NCBI GenBank assembly: GCA_027704905.1
Contig: CM051002.1
Span: 7,573,883 to 7,637,882, forward strand
Direction of reading: 5' to 3'
Length of the DNA: 64,000 nucleotides
Source of the DNA: Muraenolepis orangiensis
Lineage: Eukaryota > Chordata > Actinopteri > Gadiformes > Muraenolepididae
Translations under genes and position numbers: made by a program
Shown: positions 1-45,931 of the stretch, piece by piece
Numbering within the stretch: the first letter of the stretch is position 1
Layout: each line of letters starts with the position of its first letter
Notes under the pieces: model-generated
The model's database searches: none
Seen by the model: the letters and a program-made list of their open reading frames with translations, nothing else
Told to the model about the DNA's origin: nothing

Positions 1-186
1 ACGTGTGTATACGTGTGTGTGTGTGTGTGTGTATTTATATGTGTGTGTGCCCATCAGCCCATTAATCTTACATTATATTTGACATAAAACCCTATATGAA
101 TTCACAGAGGATTGCCGTGTACGTAGTTCTGATAAATTGTTAATTTACATCTGATTGATCAGCAATGTCAATCTATCATGAAACAA

Positions 187-195
187 GTGTGTGTA

Positions 196-262
<67 letters not shown>

Positions 263-330
263 GTGTGTGTGTGTGTGCGTGTGCCTGTGTGTGTGTGTGT
301 GTGTGTGCGTGTGCCTGTGTGTGTGTGTAT
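187..330 (+). repeat. (GT)n microsatellite, imperfect
   Basis: A GT array of about 140 bp with occasional GC and CT interruptions. Confidence 0.95.
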
Positions 331-656
331 CCACAACACAACCATGTGTTTGAGAGAGGGAGACTGCAGCAGGGATGCAGAGGAACATAGGTTGAGCGCG
401 TTGCAGTGCATGCTGGGTGGAAGGCACAAGTGAGAGCTCACTGTGTTAGTTCTCACTGTGACTGCTATGAATGTGAGGGGCTGAGGTGTTAGCTGGGTGT
501 CAGCTGGGAAGTGATGGTGGGATAGTTCATCAGCTGAGATCTCTCCAAGAGTCGGAGCCTTCTCCACGGAGCAGCAGAGCTATGGTGATGCATAGGCTCT
601 GTCTTCACACCGTCTGCGTGTGTGTGCACACGGGAGCACACGAACGCATTCACGCA

Positions 657-926
<270 letters not shown>

Positions 927-2437
927 CACCCACACACACTTATCAGTGAATGAATTAAAGTGCGAATACTGGTATTGGCTTATATGGAAAGCCTTAATGA
1001 CACTAGAAAAGTGAAAGTTAATGACACAAAATGAAAAGCGGTGTCCCATCAACCAATTTCATTGTTGAAATAGGCCTATTATTAAGGTCAACTTTGACAT
1101 ATTTTAATAGATAAGAAAGTCTGATTATAACAGACAGATAGTATACATTGGTAGCTACAGGCTTATAACACCGATGTAGTTAGAGATAAGTAGTTTGTAA
1201 AATGTGTAAAATTGTGTGTTGCTGCTGCTGCGGACTAATCCAATGAATATGTGGATCATGACTTTGATCATGACCATGGCCTTTCAAACCCATAAGCTCA
1301 CAACAAGAAGCGGACTAATAAAATCAACTTACATCGTGGAAAATCGGAAGCCCTTGCCCTGTATTCTGCAGCGGTTGCTGCTGTGCCAGGAGATGCTTGC
1401 GTTTTGCCGACTGCAGACACATGGTAATCATCTCCGTACAAGCCAGCATCTTGGACTGCGTCGAACACACACACTCACACACACACACTCACACACACAC
1501 ACACACACCGTTGACCGCGTTGAGAACCGGGCAGGCAATTCTGCAGAGGAAGAGGACGGAGTGAGTGAGTCAGACGAAGCCGCTACCTGTGTACAGCTTA
1601 ATGCACCGGGAGTAAGAGATGATGCTCTGCAACTTTCTGCGCTAAACCGGGCAGCCTATAGCCCCTCCCCCCCATTCTCTGATTGGTCCAAATATAAATG
1701 CCATCGGAAGACTGAATAGTTTGACACTAGACTGTGAGGAATAGGATTGGAATCACTGATTCACACTGAATCACTGATCCACACTGAATCAGTGTGGTGA
1801 TAGGGAGGGACATTAGTACTGCCAATAGGTTAGTAATGCCATAGGCTACTTAAATATAAAATATTTAAAAAATATGAAAATTTATTATATATTATATATA
1901 AAAATATGCCTACATTATTCTCAAGGAGCCGTTCATATATCTCCCTATAGGCCAAAAATTACGAGCATTTAAATAACATGTTTATTGTTATTACATGACG
2001 ATATGAAGGTGTTTTTCACTTTTTCATTATTCTCCCCATTCATCACAGAGCGACGCTGCCCTCTCGTGGATGTATGAAGGCATTCTATTGTATTCTATTA
2101 TTTTTGTTTTTTCTATAGCCTCTACGTCTATTTTATATTATTATATATTACATTATATGTACTTTTATCTGTATAAAACAATACAGATTCAATAGCTTTT
2201 CACTCGTATGCGTGTTAAAAACACGGCCACTATACACTCTGATCGACTGTGATATGCTATATGCTATATAAGTATAGGCCTTAATGCACTTTAAGCCTAT
2301 ACTACATGCACTGTTATGGCATATTGTAATTAATAAGTTCACACAAAATAGAAAGCAAGTGATACATTTACAAACACCGTGCATGGTCGCTTTAAATACC
2401 GATGTCCCTGCAGTAGGCTATAAGCTATATACACTTT

Positions 2438-2449
2438 AGTTTCGCTTTC
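2438..2449 (+). promoter_or_regulatory. Candidate ISRE upstream of rbck1
   Basis: AGTTTCGCTTTC matches the interferon-stimulated response element consensus AGTTTCNNTTTC at every fixed base. It lies 170 bp before the rbck1 start codon, where a proximal promoter would be. Function is inferred from the motif alone. Confidence 0.45.
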
Positions 2450-2618
2450 AGTTCAACCGTTTTGTGGTAGATATTGAATCGATCCAGGAACACAGGAACA
2501 CAGATTGGTCCAGGAACACAGTCGGTCAGTCACTGAATCCTGTTCGATTTAAGTCGTTTTAAAGTTTTAAGTTAGTTGTCTTCACGCCATCATCGTTGGG
2601 ATCGGAGCTTTATTGACC

Positions 2619-9417
<6,799 letters not shown>

Positions 9418-9479
9418 TGACCCTCGTTCACACACTTAATAACAATAATAATAATAATAATAATAAATAATTCAAATTT

Positions 9480-9690
9480 GTCAGTTTACAGCAGTTTACG
9501 GTACGGTACAGCGAAAGGGATTCTCTGCATTTAACCCAACCTAGTATTAGGAGCAGTGGGCAGCTATTTATACAGCGCCCGGGGAGCAGTGTAGGGGGTG
9601 CCTTGCTCAAGGGCACTTAGGGCAGTAACCCGGTGTTTCAGGGACTTGCAGCTCCCAAGCCCCAATCCTTACCCACTGAGCTGCTGCCCA
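9480..9690 (-). repeat. SINE family 1, reverse copy after rbck1
   Basis: The reverse complement of the 3548-3905 family, with body and tRNA-like head (CTTACCCACTGAGC at its right end). It starts about 60 bp after the rbck1 stop, so it lies in or just past the 3' UTR. Confidence 0.65.
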
Positions 9691-11376
9691 CCACACACAC
9701 TGTGTTCACACACACACACCTTAAGTAATTATTGAAGGACTCCTTCCAAAGACTATCTGTTTAATATTTTATGACATGCAAAAACAGACTTGTTACATGG
9801 TGCAGGAAATTGAATTATTGTGAAAAATAAGTATTATAATAAGTATTGGTGTCTTTAATCCTACAATTTTATACTGTACTTGATTTGGTGATTTTTAGGG
9901 TTGTACGTCAAATGATAGAAACTGCCAATCATGTATAATGGTTATTATCCGTATATATATAATAATATTTTAAATACAATAAGTTAGTGGATCGACACTT
10001 CCAAAAATGTGTCAAATGTCTTTAAAACATGCATTCCTACAACAGATAATCCAATCTTATTTTAACATGTTTGATAGTTATATTTCTCTGTTCTATTAAC
10101 TGCAACAGAGCACAGCCGGTGAGGGCTGGTAACTGCTTCAGATTAATAGTACCAGTATATGTACTATATATTATTCTGTTGCGTGTTTATATGTAATAAC
10201 CAGATTTGTTTACAACTTACTTGTAATTTGCCACTTGCCATAGATGTAACCTAGGTAAGAAGGCTGGATGAGAAGCGCATCTACCTTGTTCAAATACAAT
10301 ACATCTTAAACCAAATAAACAGCCCGAATAATGTACCTGCTGCCGTTTATTAGCATTTTATTGCACGCAAGTGCGTTGACCGATAACAAAATGTACACAA
10401 AAAGGCAGATTAATAACTTTGTGCATTGAAGAAAAACTCAATCAGGTATCGATGTATTCTAGGGCTACGATAGAACACCGCTTCATTACTTCGAGGCAGC
10501 GGAGAGGATTCTCAAGGATGTTCCAGGTCACCTTCAATTTCAGTATATGTCCAATACAGTAAAACCACCTAAACACAACTAGAGCGCCCAGAATGTGATA
10601 TTGTCATGACAAAGCAAATGATTTCTAAACCCCAAATTACATTGACTATGGTCAAGTTAGTCGTCGAAAACAGCCATAATTACGTTAACGGTTATAAATG
10701 TGACCTGGAAAACAGCCATAATTGGGTTCATGTACAAAATTATGTTCATATTAGATTTGAGCAGAATACATTCAACAATTCACTGTCTAAATATGTCAAC
10801 GGGTGACACGGAACCTGCTGCTGTTGTTGCATGTTGTACTTTTCCAAAGTGCTTTGCCAGAGTGTGAACATACAGTGGGTTACAACCTTAAATATATTTT
10901 GAAAATAAGGTTTAAAAAGGAAGGTCAAGGTGAAGGTCAAGGACAGATTTCAATGCATTCATTGTGACGAGAATTAGAACTACTTTCCGCCATAACACCG
11001 CCCGCCCATCCTGGAAACTCCTCTCTACTAGGTCAGTTTGCGAGAGCATCGTCAGCATCAAGCAACTCTTAACGTTCGCATGGCTCAGACACCACAGACA
11101 CATTGACGACTGTGTGGGACAAGGTGGTGTCATGTTATACAATGCGGTGGCTGAAAAGTGGCTCCATCCAAAAGGTAAAACAGGCCGACAACCCAGCCAA
11201 CGTGAGTGGGTCGTCGTCGTCATAATCATCACCATCAGTGACGTTAAAAGGACATCTTTTAGCCCTGCAGTGAGATAACGGGAGCCTGTATGCAAACTTG
11301 CGGTTCCCCCCGATACAGCAAAATACATACTATAAGTAAACGGTATGTAATTAACAAAACATCCTTTTTGTTAGTG
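9691..11376. other. Interval between convergent rbck1 and tbc1d20
   Basis: AT-rich sequence with no gene I can support. It must hold the two 3' ends. An open frame on - at 10912-11328 has no recognisable domain. Confidence 0.4.
10314..10319 (+). terminator. Candidate poly(A) signal for rbck1
   Basis: AATAAA lies about 0.9 kb after the rbck1 stop codon. Another AATAAA at 9462-9467, inside an ATA-rich run only 45 bp after the stop, is an equally possible site. The sequence alone does not decide between them. Confidence 0.25.
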
Positions 11377-11382
11377 TTTATT
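11377..11382 (-). terminator. Candidate poly(A) signal for tbc1d20
   Basis: TTTATT on + is AATAAA on the tbc1d20 strand, about 520 bp after its stop codon. A second candidate lies in the A/T-rich stretch near 11568. Confidence 0.3.
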
Positions 11383-11901
11383 TGGTCTCGGTCACACGCC
11401 ACCCTCCAAAATTATAGTCTTTGTGTCGGTCTGTAGTCCTCACTGGCAGCAGTTTGAAATAAAGTGACCATCACGTACCCCCCCTCTCTCTCTCTCTCTC
11501 TCTCACTTTTTTGGAATTCTAATCAGTTATTTACAAATATATATTAACTTAGAAAATAAATAAACTTTTATTTTTAAATCCTACTTTTTGTTTTTGTTTA
11601 TATATATATCTTAAACATTTAGTTTCTGCTTTGAGCGCGTGTCACTTCAACACAGTAGACCCTGATGGACTTAATCTCGTGTCAAAACACGGATCGCAGA
11701 GAGAGACAGGACTCTTTAGGTTAAAAGGGTAGAAATGTCCCTCGTGTAGAGGCCACTGTGGCCTCGGGCCTCCCAACAGAGGTCCGTAGATGGTATGGAG
11801 TGCAAAGAGGTGGACCGGCCTATAAAGGGGCCACTCGTCGAGCGGATCCGGCAGAGAGAGAGAGGGAGAGAGAGAGCCAGGCCCCCCCCCCCCCCTCGCC
11901 T

Positions 11902-18711
<6,810 letters not shown>

Positions 18712-19395
18712 TTCCTCGCCACTCCTCCTCTGACAAACGGTAGCAGGCTAACCCCAAACTGCTACTCTTAATTCATCGTTTTGTTCGTGCCTGGTCTCGA
18801 CTTAGGCTGTTTTATGTGCCAAATAAGGGGTTAGCTTTCTTATTAGCAAGGTAGCCTTCATATGCTCGGACAATTTGTGTATTTGTCCGAGAGAGGCTAA
18901 CGTTGTACTGCTACATACACACAGTACACGCTAGTAGGGATAGCCCTGGGATAGGACTATGGTAAGCTGGCGAGCTATCTCTCCGGCTAACTAACTGAAC
19001 GCTAGTCAAACGTCATTCTCAACAGTCAGCCTACCAAATCCTGATTTAAAAAAACAGTTCATGGGACGCTTAATGGGATCATGGTTAGACATGTATACAT
19101 GCAGGACGTCTCTTCTTGCGTTGCTAACAGAACATAAACTGTTAGCATTGCAAGCAAGAGACAGAGACGTCACCAGGGGGGGGGGGGGGGCGGGGGGGCG
19201 TGTGCTGGGCTGGGCGGGGCCGTGGAAGGGGGCGTGTCCTCTGTGACGACACCCTTCCCGTGAAGTACAGCGAGTTAAGATACACACACGCACACGCACA
19301 CACACACAGGCTCGTTTAACCCGATACGACCTCACGGTGTCAGTCAAGAAACACATGATTCGTTTTCCGAATAATGTCCAAGATCCGACAATAAC

Positions 19396-19428
<33 letters not shown>

Positions 19429-19867
19429 GATGAGCAGACTCTTTATTGTATAATATACACTTTATTGTTCTTTATTATTGTTAATGTTATTGCTGTTGTT
19501 AGAATGCGGCAGCATATGGGTAAGCATTCCATTGCACTTAATACACATGGCAAAAATGAAGAATCTTGAATACAATAAAAACTACTTTATACTATGAGAG
19601 ATGTACACAGGTTTCATTATTCATCCATCCATCTAAACGTTATCCCTCCATTCGAGCTTTGTCATCACTTGGTCATCACAGAGGCAAAATAGAGACATGA
19701 AGAATATGGTGGAGTTTGCTGATAACAGATGTAGAGCTGAATGGTATGATTTCAGCATATAGTGATTGTTTAAAAAAAAAAATGCTGCAGTAAAACCATA
19801 CAGTGAAAACAAACGAGAGTTTGCTGAAAGCAATTATTAGATGAGTGAATCAGATACGAAGTTCGGA

Positions 19868-19879
19868 GGAAACGAAACC
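19868..19879 (+). promoter_or_regulatory. IRF-like motif upstream of znfx1
   Basis: GGAAACGAAACC contains the IRF core AANNGAAA and also fits the ETS-IRF composite GGAANNGAAA. The GAAA spacing is one base shorter than a classical ISRE. It lies about 880 bp before the znfx1 start codon, in the divergent interval shared with tbc1d20. A related motif, AAAACCGAAACC, sits at 19928-19939. Confidence 0.3.
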
Positions 19880-20554
19880 CATAGAGAGAGATACCAACCC
19901 GGTTCATGCAAATCGTTTTTTGAAGGCAAAACCGAAACCCAAGACGTGCACTGACTCGACGTCAGACGTTAGTCAGACAACACTCACTGACTTCATCACC
20001 AGGAATAACAGTCAGTTGTTCACTGGAAACACCCGAGGTTAGGCTGGACGGCGAGCATCGTCGAGGGTCGATCCGGAACAAGTTAGGTATATCTACATTA
20101 TCTACAAGGTACATGATATAGCCTTTTATAGTGTAACTCTAACTCTAACACGACTTAATAATAATAAATAACGTAAGCTCACATTTATTGATGTCGTTTT
20201 TTTTTTACGATACGATACAGGGGAATGCGTATTGTACCGATCGAGCGATCGAGGCTGATTCATGATCCAAGCTAAGACATCAGACATTTGTATGACGTTT
20301 TTTTTTTCCCCCGTTTATAAACGTCATGTGTAACCTAAGCTGTATGATTTAAACACACATATAAAAGTAACATTTCCAGTACAGTCCGTCGTCCAGTCAA
20401 CAGTATACGTATGCTGTGTTCACTTATTAATACATTAGTGTGTGACAGTGTCATATTACGTTTTGTGTAGTGATTATTTGGTATTCACCAACAGTATTCA
20501 TCAACAAAAAATACACGATCACCGGATGAAGCCATTTCCGGAGATCGTGGAGAC

Positions 20555-20565
20555 GAAATGAAACT
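20555..20565 (+). promoter_or_regulatory. Second IRF-like motif upstream of znfx1
   Basis: GAAATGAAACT contains AANNGAAA and ends in the GAAACT of an ISRE, but the two halves are one base too close. It is about 185 bp before the znfx1 start codon. An ETS-like TTCCGG lies about 20 bp away. Its role is inferred. Confidence 0.25.
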
Positions 20566-20748
20566 TAGTTTGTCCTGCACTTATTTACTGCGTCCAGCAG
20601 GTGGCGTCCATGTGTGCGACACAACGTACCGTCGTCCTTCACTGAACTGAGTCACACCAAAGCTCCGACTTCATGTTGTCAAACTAACATCATGTTATGC
20701 CTTCCTGTTTTTTGTTGTTGCTGTTGTTAGAGCGCCTTTAACACGAGT

Positions 20749-40588
<19,840 letters not shown>

Positions 40589-40920
40589 GTCATTCACCTG
40601 TATGACCGTAAAAGGATTTAGCATTTAGCACATCGTTTTTATGTTCTCCTGTCTTGCGCAGGTATTTTTCTTTTCATTTTTGCTGAAATTGAATTGATCT
40701 AATTATCTAATTATATCTTTAGTATTTAGCAACACTGTCCGTATCAAGCAACAAACTATATTTATCAAAACAATGAGTTTAGCAACATTTAGCAACATTT
40801 GTTTAGTATTTAGCAATGCCTGTGTCTTTAATGCTATGGTGAACAATCGGTTTGCGTTTCAACAATATGTGGCAGCAAAATGAATTTGAATAGAACTAAA
40901 TAAAGTATATGAGGTCATAC
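40589..40920 (+). promoter_or_regulatory. znfx1 3' UTR with ATTTA / TTTAGCA cluster
   Basis: Six ATTTA pentamers occur at 40616, 40623, 40724, 40760, 40787 and 40808, most of them inside a repeated ATTTAGCA word. AUUUA pentamers are the core of AU-rich mRNA-decay elements. Whether these act so here is inference. Confidence 0.4.
40899..40904 (+). terminator. Candidate poly(A) signal for znfx1
   Basis: AATAAA about 310 bp after the znfx1 stop codon, at the end of an AT-rich 3' UTR that carries several ATTTA pentamers. It is the first clear AATAAA after the stop. Confidence 0.55.
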
Positions 40921-41156
40921 GTTGTTGTTGTTTTTTTGTTAGTTTTTTTAAAACACAGTGGCTTAAAAGCAGATAAACACACACAAACACTTACATATAC
41001 ATATGTTATTATTGTGAACGGGCCAGCTCTTATTTGTGGATCTTATTTGTGGATTCCTATTAACCCGGTTAAATGGGTCTCAAAATGTTTGGCACCACTT
41101 CGCCCACCGGGGGCGCTATAATTCGTCATCAAAGTCAAACCATCAGCCTCTGATGG

Positions 41157-41216
<60 letters not shown>

Positions 41217-41538
41217 AGCAGTCGCTGGGGTTGGCAGTGTACGGGGCGATTACCTATTGTAGCTGTAACCCGGCTTTAATTTTTATTCGATTTCTATAAT
41301 AATTGTTCTTCTTACAGCAACAGCTTGCACTGCTTTATTTCATGATAAATGACTAAATCGACTCTCAACAACTAAATCCAAGGACAACTGAAGGGGGAAA
41401 ACGCCCAGAACAAAAATAGCTTTTTCTGTGGGAGTGCAGACAAATACACATATCCTACAGGACATCAATAGGATGTTTATATCTCACATCACATCATGTT
41501 AGGATGACCATTGTCATATTTTCAGGAGAACCAGGTGT

Positions 41539-41614
<76 letters not shown>

Positions 41615-42792
41615 TGTGTGTGGTGTGTGTGTGTGTGTATGGAGAAAGTAGAAAACAAACCAAGGTGACTTGCTAGAGAGACACATCACGAAGGCAAAGC
41701 AAAAGGTTAATCTTGTGGGAAGAAATGCTGCCAAGAAGAAGGATGTCAGATCCGGAAAAGTAAGAACAAAATCCTATTTTTTTTAAACAATATTTCAGAA
41801 GTCATTCCTCCGAGGTTGAGCAGTGCAATCAATATTGGTTGAAAGACCTTATGGAGAACGACGACATGAAAGCCAAAACTAATCTGTTATAAGGGGGGGC
41901 AGAAAGAGGATATGAGATTTGTGAACTTTGTGACGGTGCCCAGGGAATTTTTGTTCAAGAGTTTCTGGGGCCATATGTGTGCTGAATCAATACAGTGAAT
42001 GAGAAACTTCGAGACAATATCACCCAAATTTCGATTTGCATTTAGAAGTATCGCATTAGAAAATATTGATGGAAATGGCCAACTTCGAATCCACTTCCTC
42101 TGATTCTGTTCATTTGCAAAAGCGGAGCTGGAAAAAACTTTGCCGAATCAATAGGCCTATATCACGGTAGATTAGAACGCCGGAAGTACCCGCCGAAGCA
42201 GTGTATCCCAAGTTCCGGTTAATGCATTCACCTTGGCATTCACCATGGCAGACAGTTATCGCTGGACAACATCGCTGCATAACCTTCCAAAAGTCGGTCC
42301 AGACGATGTGGTTCAGACATTGTGTCTTGTGGCTCTATCTGCATATATAGCCATTTAACACATATATAACACATACATTTAGATTTCATTTTGATTTCAT
42401 TTAGTTATATTTTGTTTATACTAGTTTAGTTTAGTTTATTTTGTTGTTATTTAGTTTTTAGGTATTAGTATATTTTGTGTGCATTTATTCCCCCTGTTTC
42501 AACTGTTGCACCTTAATTTCCCTCGGGATAAATAAAGTAATCTTGAATCTTGAATAACGAAGGTGATTTTGTGTAGAAGCAGAGGTATGCCTATGTATAT
42601 AATATAGGTGATTTATTTGATGGATTCTGATTATTTCAATGTACCTTTTCATTTACGTGTTAATATGTAGTGTGCAGCTGTATATTTTCTAAAAGGGAAT
42701 GCCTGTTATTCTTTTGAATATGAGTTGTCTTAAAATAAAAGCGCTTGTGACATACTTGTGGCATTGAGTTAAAACCAAATTTGTATAAAATA

Positions 42793-42823
<31 letters not shown>

Positions 42824-44890
42824 CGTATATCGCGATGCAGCCAAAAAATACCGGGTTTTGGTCCGTATCGCCCAGCCCTACTTGGGACCAGTGCTTTAAA
42901 TCACACACATACCCGACATTATGTGGCTCTATTCGGATGAGAGATGGAGTGTGTGTGGGGGTCAGGACCAGTGCTTTTAATCACACACATACCCAACATT
43001 ATTTGCCTATTCCGCCCACTTTTCGAGACGTATATGCTCTCCTTGTCAAAGTGCAAACTGCAGACATACGCGCTACTCCTGAGAACATGAAACGAGGGAC
43101 CTTCATCCTCCTTATCAGCCTCACACAAGACTTGCGGAGGAGTTTGTCTTTGGGTAAATGGTGTAAACTGAGGTACGGCTGTCTTTGTTTAGACGTTGAG
43201 CAGCCGGTACATTACAATAACAGAGAGGAGGGGAGGCGGCCACAGTTTGTCACGTATCTGGGGTAACTACCGGAAGAAAGAGTACACTGCTCACGGCTCC
43301 GGAAGCAGGAAGTGTGATATAGGCCTATTCTGACGTAGAGAACTTTGAACTTACGTGACTTACGCTGTCGGCTTCTTCTCAAGCATTCCTCTGACCCGAA
43401 AACATGGCTTATGTCACCGCCCAACATCCGTTATCGCTGACAAAGTTTGTTTGCTCCAGTAGTTGAACACAACTTATTCGCAATTCCTTTTTTATTTTTT
43501 TTGTGCGAACTTCCAAAAGTTTGCTTTAAATTTACTTCGACTGTTGGATGGAAACCAAGCTACTTATCACATCCGTACAGGCTAAACACCTTTATGAAGA
43601 CAATTCAATTAGTCGTTAGTGGATAGTCAATATATTATAATGACCATATGATTTTAACACAGCCTTATGTAACCTGTAAGGTTTTCATGAAAAAGCCTTT
43701 TTTTTGAAGGACAACCGAGTTTTGTGGACTGCTCTGTTTTGAATACACAGTCAGTCATAGACTAGTAAATCTTTTGTGGAGCTATCTCTATAGATGTGTA
43801 GGTACACAAACATCTGAGCTAAGCGTGTGTGCTGCGTTGACACGGTTATCCCTGCTTAGATTTGGAGTCCTCATCACAGGCTGTTTTACTGTTTTGCAGA
43901 AATAAGTGTTTTCCATTTTAAACCTTTTAAATCTTAATTATGTACATTCATTTAAACCCTATTTACATACATATATATTATTTAAAACCTTAATTAGGTA
44001 TATATTTCCATAGGGATGGGAGGTAAGTTGAGTACAATATTTGTCCGCCCCTATACTGTTTCCAAATGCTTTTTGAACTTAAAGCTTGTCCCAGTGTCAA
44101 CTAGTTATGCCGTAGTTGACACTGCAGCAAAGCTACAAAATGCACTGATTCACAACAAGCACAAAGAAACATCACAGAAGAAGTGGTTTAGAAGTTCACT
44201 TACAAAAATAATGTCACTTATCTGCATTAATATAGGACCTTTCTAGTCAATACAAACACTCCTGGCGCTTGATCTGTCAAATTCCCCTACTTCCGGAACA
44301 CATGGTCCCATATACATTACATTACATTTAGCAGACACTTTTATCCAAAGCGACTTACAATAGTGTGTTTCAACAAAGGAAGGTAAGAGAACAACTCGTC
44401 ACCAGAAGTCAAAAGTGCATTTCATTTCTAACAAGTCTCCAAGAACTGAACCAGTACAGAAGTACCAAAAGTACAGTAATGGAAAAGTACAATAAGTTGG
44501 CAAACAATATATAACAATATCTGGAACAATATATACCTATATCTATAATAACTAATGTACTTAGATTGAACTTAGCGCTACGAGGAAGGATCCGGGAAGT
44601 GTGTCCTGAAGAGATGGGTTTTCAGCCTGTGGCGGAAGATGGGCAAGCAAATATACCAGCCAACTGTGGTGTCGACCATGTGAGACGACGATTAGCAGTT
44701 AGGGCTTAAGGCCAGCTCGTATGTCTGTGCAGAACAGCTGCTGCAGGTGCGTTCTTGGGCCTCTTACACCCCTGGCCCGCTTGCATTTATGGTTCGGTGT
44801 GGTTGAGTCAGTCAGTTGAGTCTGTCAAAAGTCGGCAATAGTCACTAATATATAATATGTTGTTTATACTATTTATAAGTGTGCACTTCC
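40921..44890. other. Downstream of znfx1, no supported gene
   Basis: Holds (TA)n at 41158-41212, (GT)n at about 41533-41638 and (TA)n near 42800-42825. Two copies of a roughly 37-bp segment lie at 42889 and 42965. A MITE-like segment lies at 43327-43555 and a reverse LINE tail of type B at 44314-44650. A small ATG frame at 42246 (starting MADSYRWTT) may be an exon but cannot be assigned. Confidence 0.4.
43327..43555 (-). mobile_element. MITE-like repeat, partial copy
   Basis: Related in reverse to part of 53496-53888, sharing words such as ATGGCTTATGTC, and ending in GGATGGAAACC, the terminal sequence of that element. Confidence 0.45.
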
Positions 44891-44894
44891 ATGC

Positions 44895-45115
44895 ATTGAG
44901 GTGATCTTAAGGACCAGATGTAGTAAGAAGGCCATGTCCATCACAAAGGACTGCAACCACCCTGGGCACCATCTCTTCTCCCCCCCCTGCCGATTATGCA
45001 GCATCTGTACAAGATCTACCAGGTTCAAGGATAGTTTTTTATCCACAGGCAGTGCGCTTACTGAACTGCTAGGAGTGCTGTCAATTTCACTTTCATAACA
45101 TTGTCATATATCAAT
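44895..45115 (+). mobile_element. LINE reverse transcriptase C-terminus, family C
   Basis: A + strand frame includes KDCNHPGHHLFSP and STRFKDSF, typical of the C-terminal end of CR1/L2-group LINE proteins in fish. It is followed by the family C 3' UTR and AT-rich repeats. Heavily truncated. Confidence 0.6.
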
Positions 45116-45121
45116 ATATGT

Positions 45122-45176
45122 GAATATACATATATATATATATCTATATATATATTTTTTTTTTATATATATTTTA

Positions 45177-45208
<32 letters not shown>

Positions 45209-45290
45209 TTAAATATAAATATATATCTATATATAAATATAGATATATATAGTATATCTATTATTTTATATTTATATTTATATATTTGAT
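45122..45290 (+). repeat. AT-rich TATA-type repeat block
   Basis: About 170 bp made almost entirely of A and T, mostly TA dinucleotides. Confidence 0.9.
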
Positions 45291-45316
45291 CGGCCCCTCC
45301 CTAATTCCAAGTGTCC

Positions 45317-45355
<39 letters not shown>

Positions 45356-45649
45356 TGTGTGTGTGTGCAACTCATTTTACTAAGCAACATGACAGGGAGA
45401 GGGTTATGAAGGCCGTAGAATATAACGCTCGGCAACAAATACCAACGTACACCACCGTAGGATCGAACGTGGCCTACAAGGAACGCAATCTTGAAATACA
45501 TTTTTTTTGGGGGTTTCGAACTGGATCTCTTGCAAAATGGCGTCCATCACTTTTAGCTTGGACTGGTCTGTCTTTCTGTGTCTCTACGGTCTTCCCTAAG
45601 TCTTCTTTTTCTTTTTCGTTTGTTTTTCTAGTGTTATATACTGTATCTC

Positions 45650-45755
<106 letters not shown>

Positions 45756-45931
45756 CCCTGTCCCCTGTATCCCGTCTCCCCCAGTTTGCAGGAACTGGAG
45801 GAGGCGGGATTGATTGTCTTCCTGTTAGACCAGAGAGAGAGTGACAAAGATACATAACAGAAACAATGGAAAACACAACAACTCTGTCATACTCTCCAGT
45901 GACACACACACATAGGGAGGTAGGCCTAGAG

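Larger units (their letters stand above)
18712..20748. other. Divergent tbc1d20-znfx1 promoter interval
   Basis: About 2 kb between the two start codons. It contains a G-run at 19179-19199, an ATA/TAA repeat near 19395-19430 and IRF-like motifs. An acceptor-like AG at 20729-20730 suggests a spliced znfx1 5' UTR. A 37-codon ATG frame at 19841-19954 is open but unrecognised; it may be part of that leader. Confidence 0.5.

Noticed and set aside
1216..1719. Possible first exon of a gene upstream of rbck1
   Set aside because: The frame spans a CA array, has no known domain and no clear donor; promoter-like motifs nearby are too weak to support a gene.
10912..11328. 138-codon - strand frame between rbck1 and tbc1d20
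   Set aside because: No recognisable domain, poor composition, lies in the expected 3' UTR interval.
42246..42358. ATG frame starting MADSYRWTTSLHNLPKVG
   Set aside because: About 37 codons, possibly an exon of a transposon-borne gene, but nothing around it confirms this.
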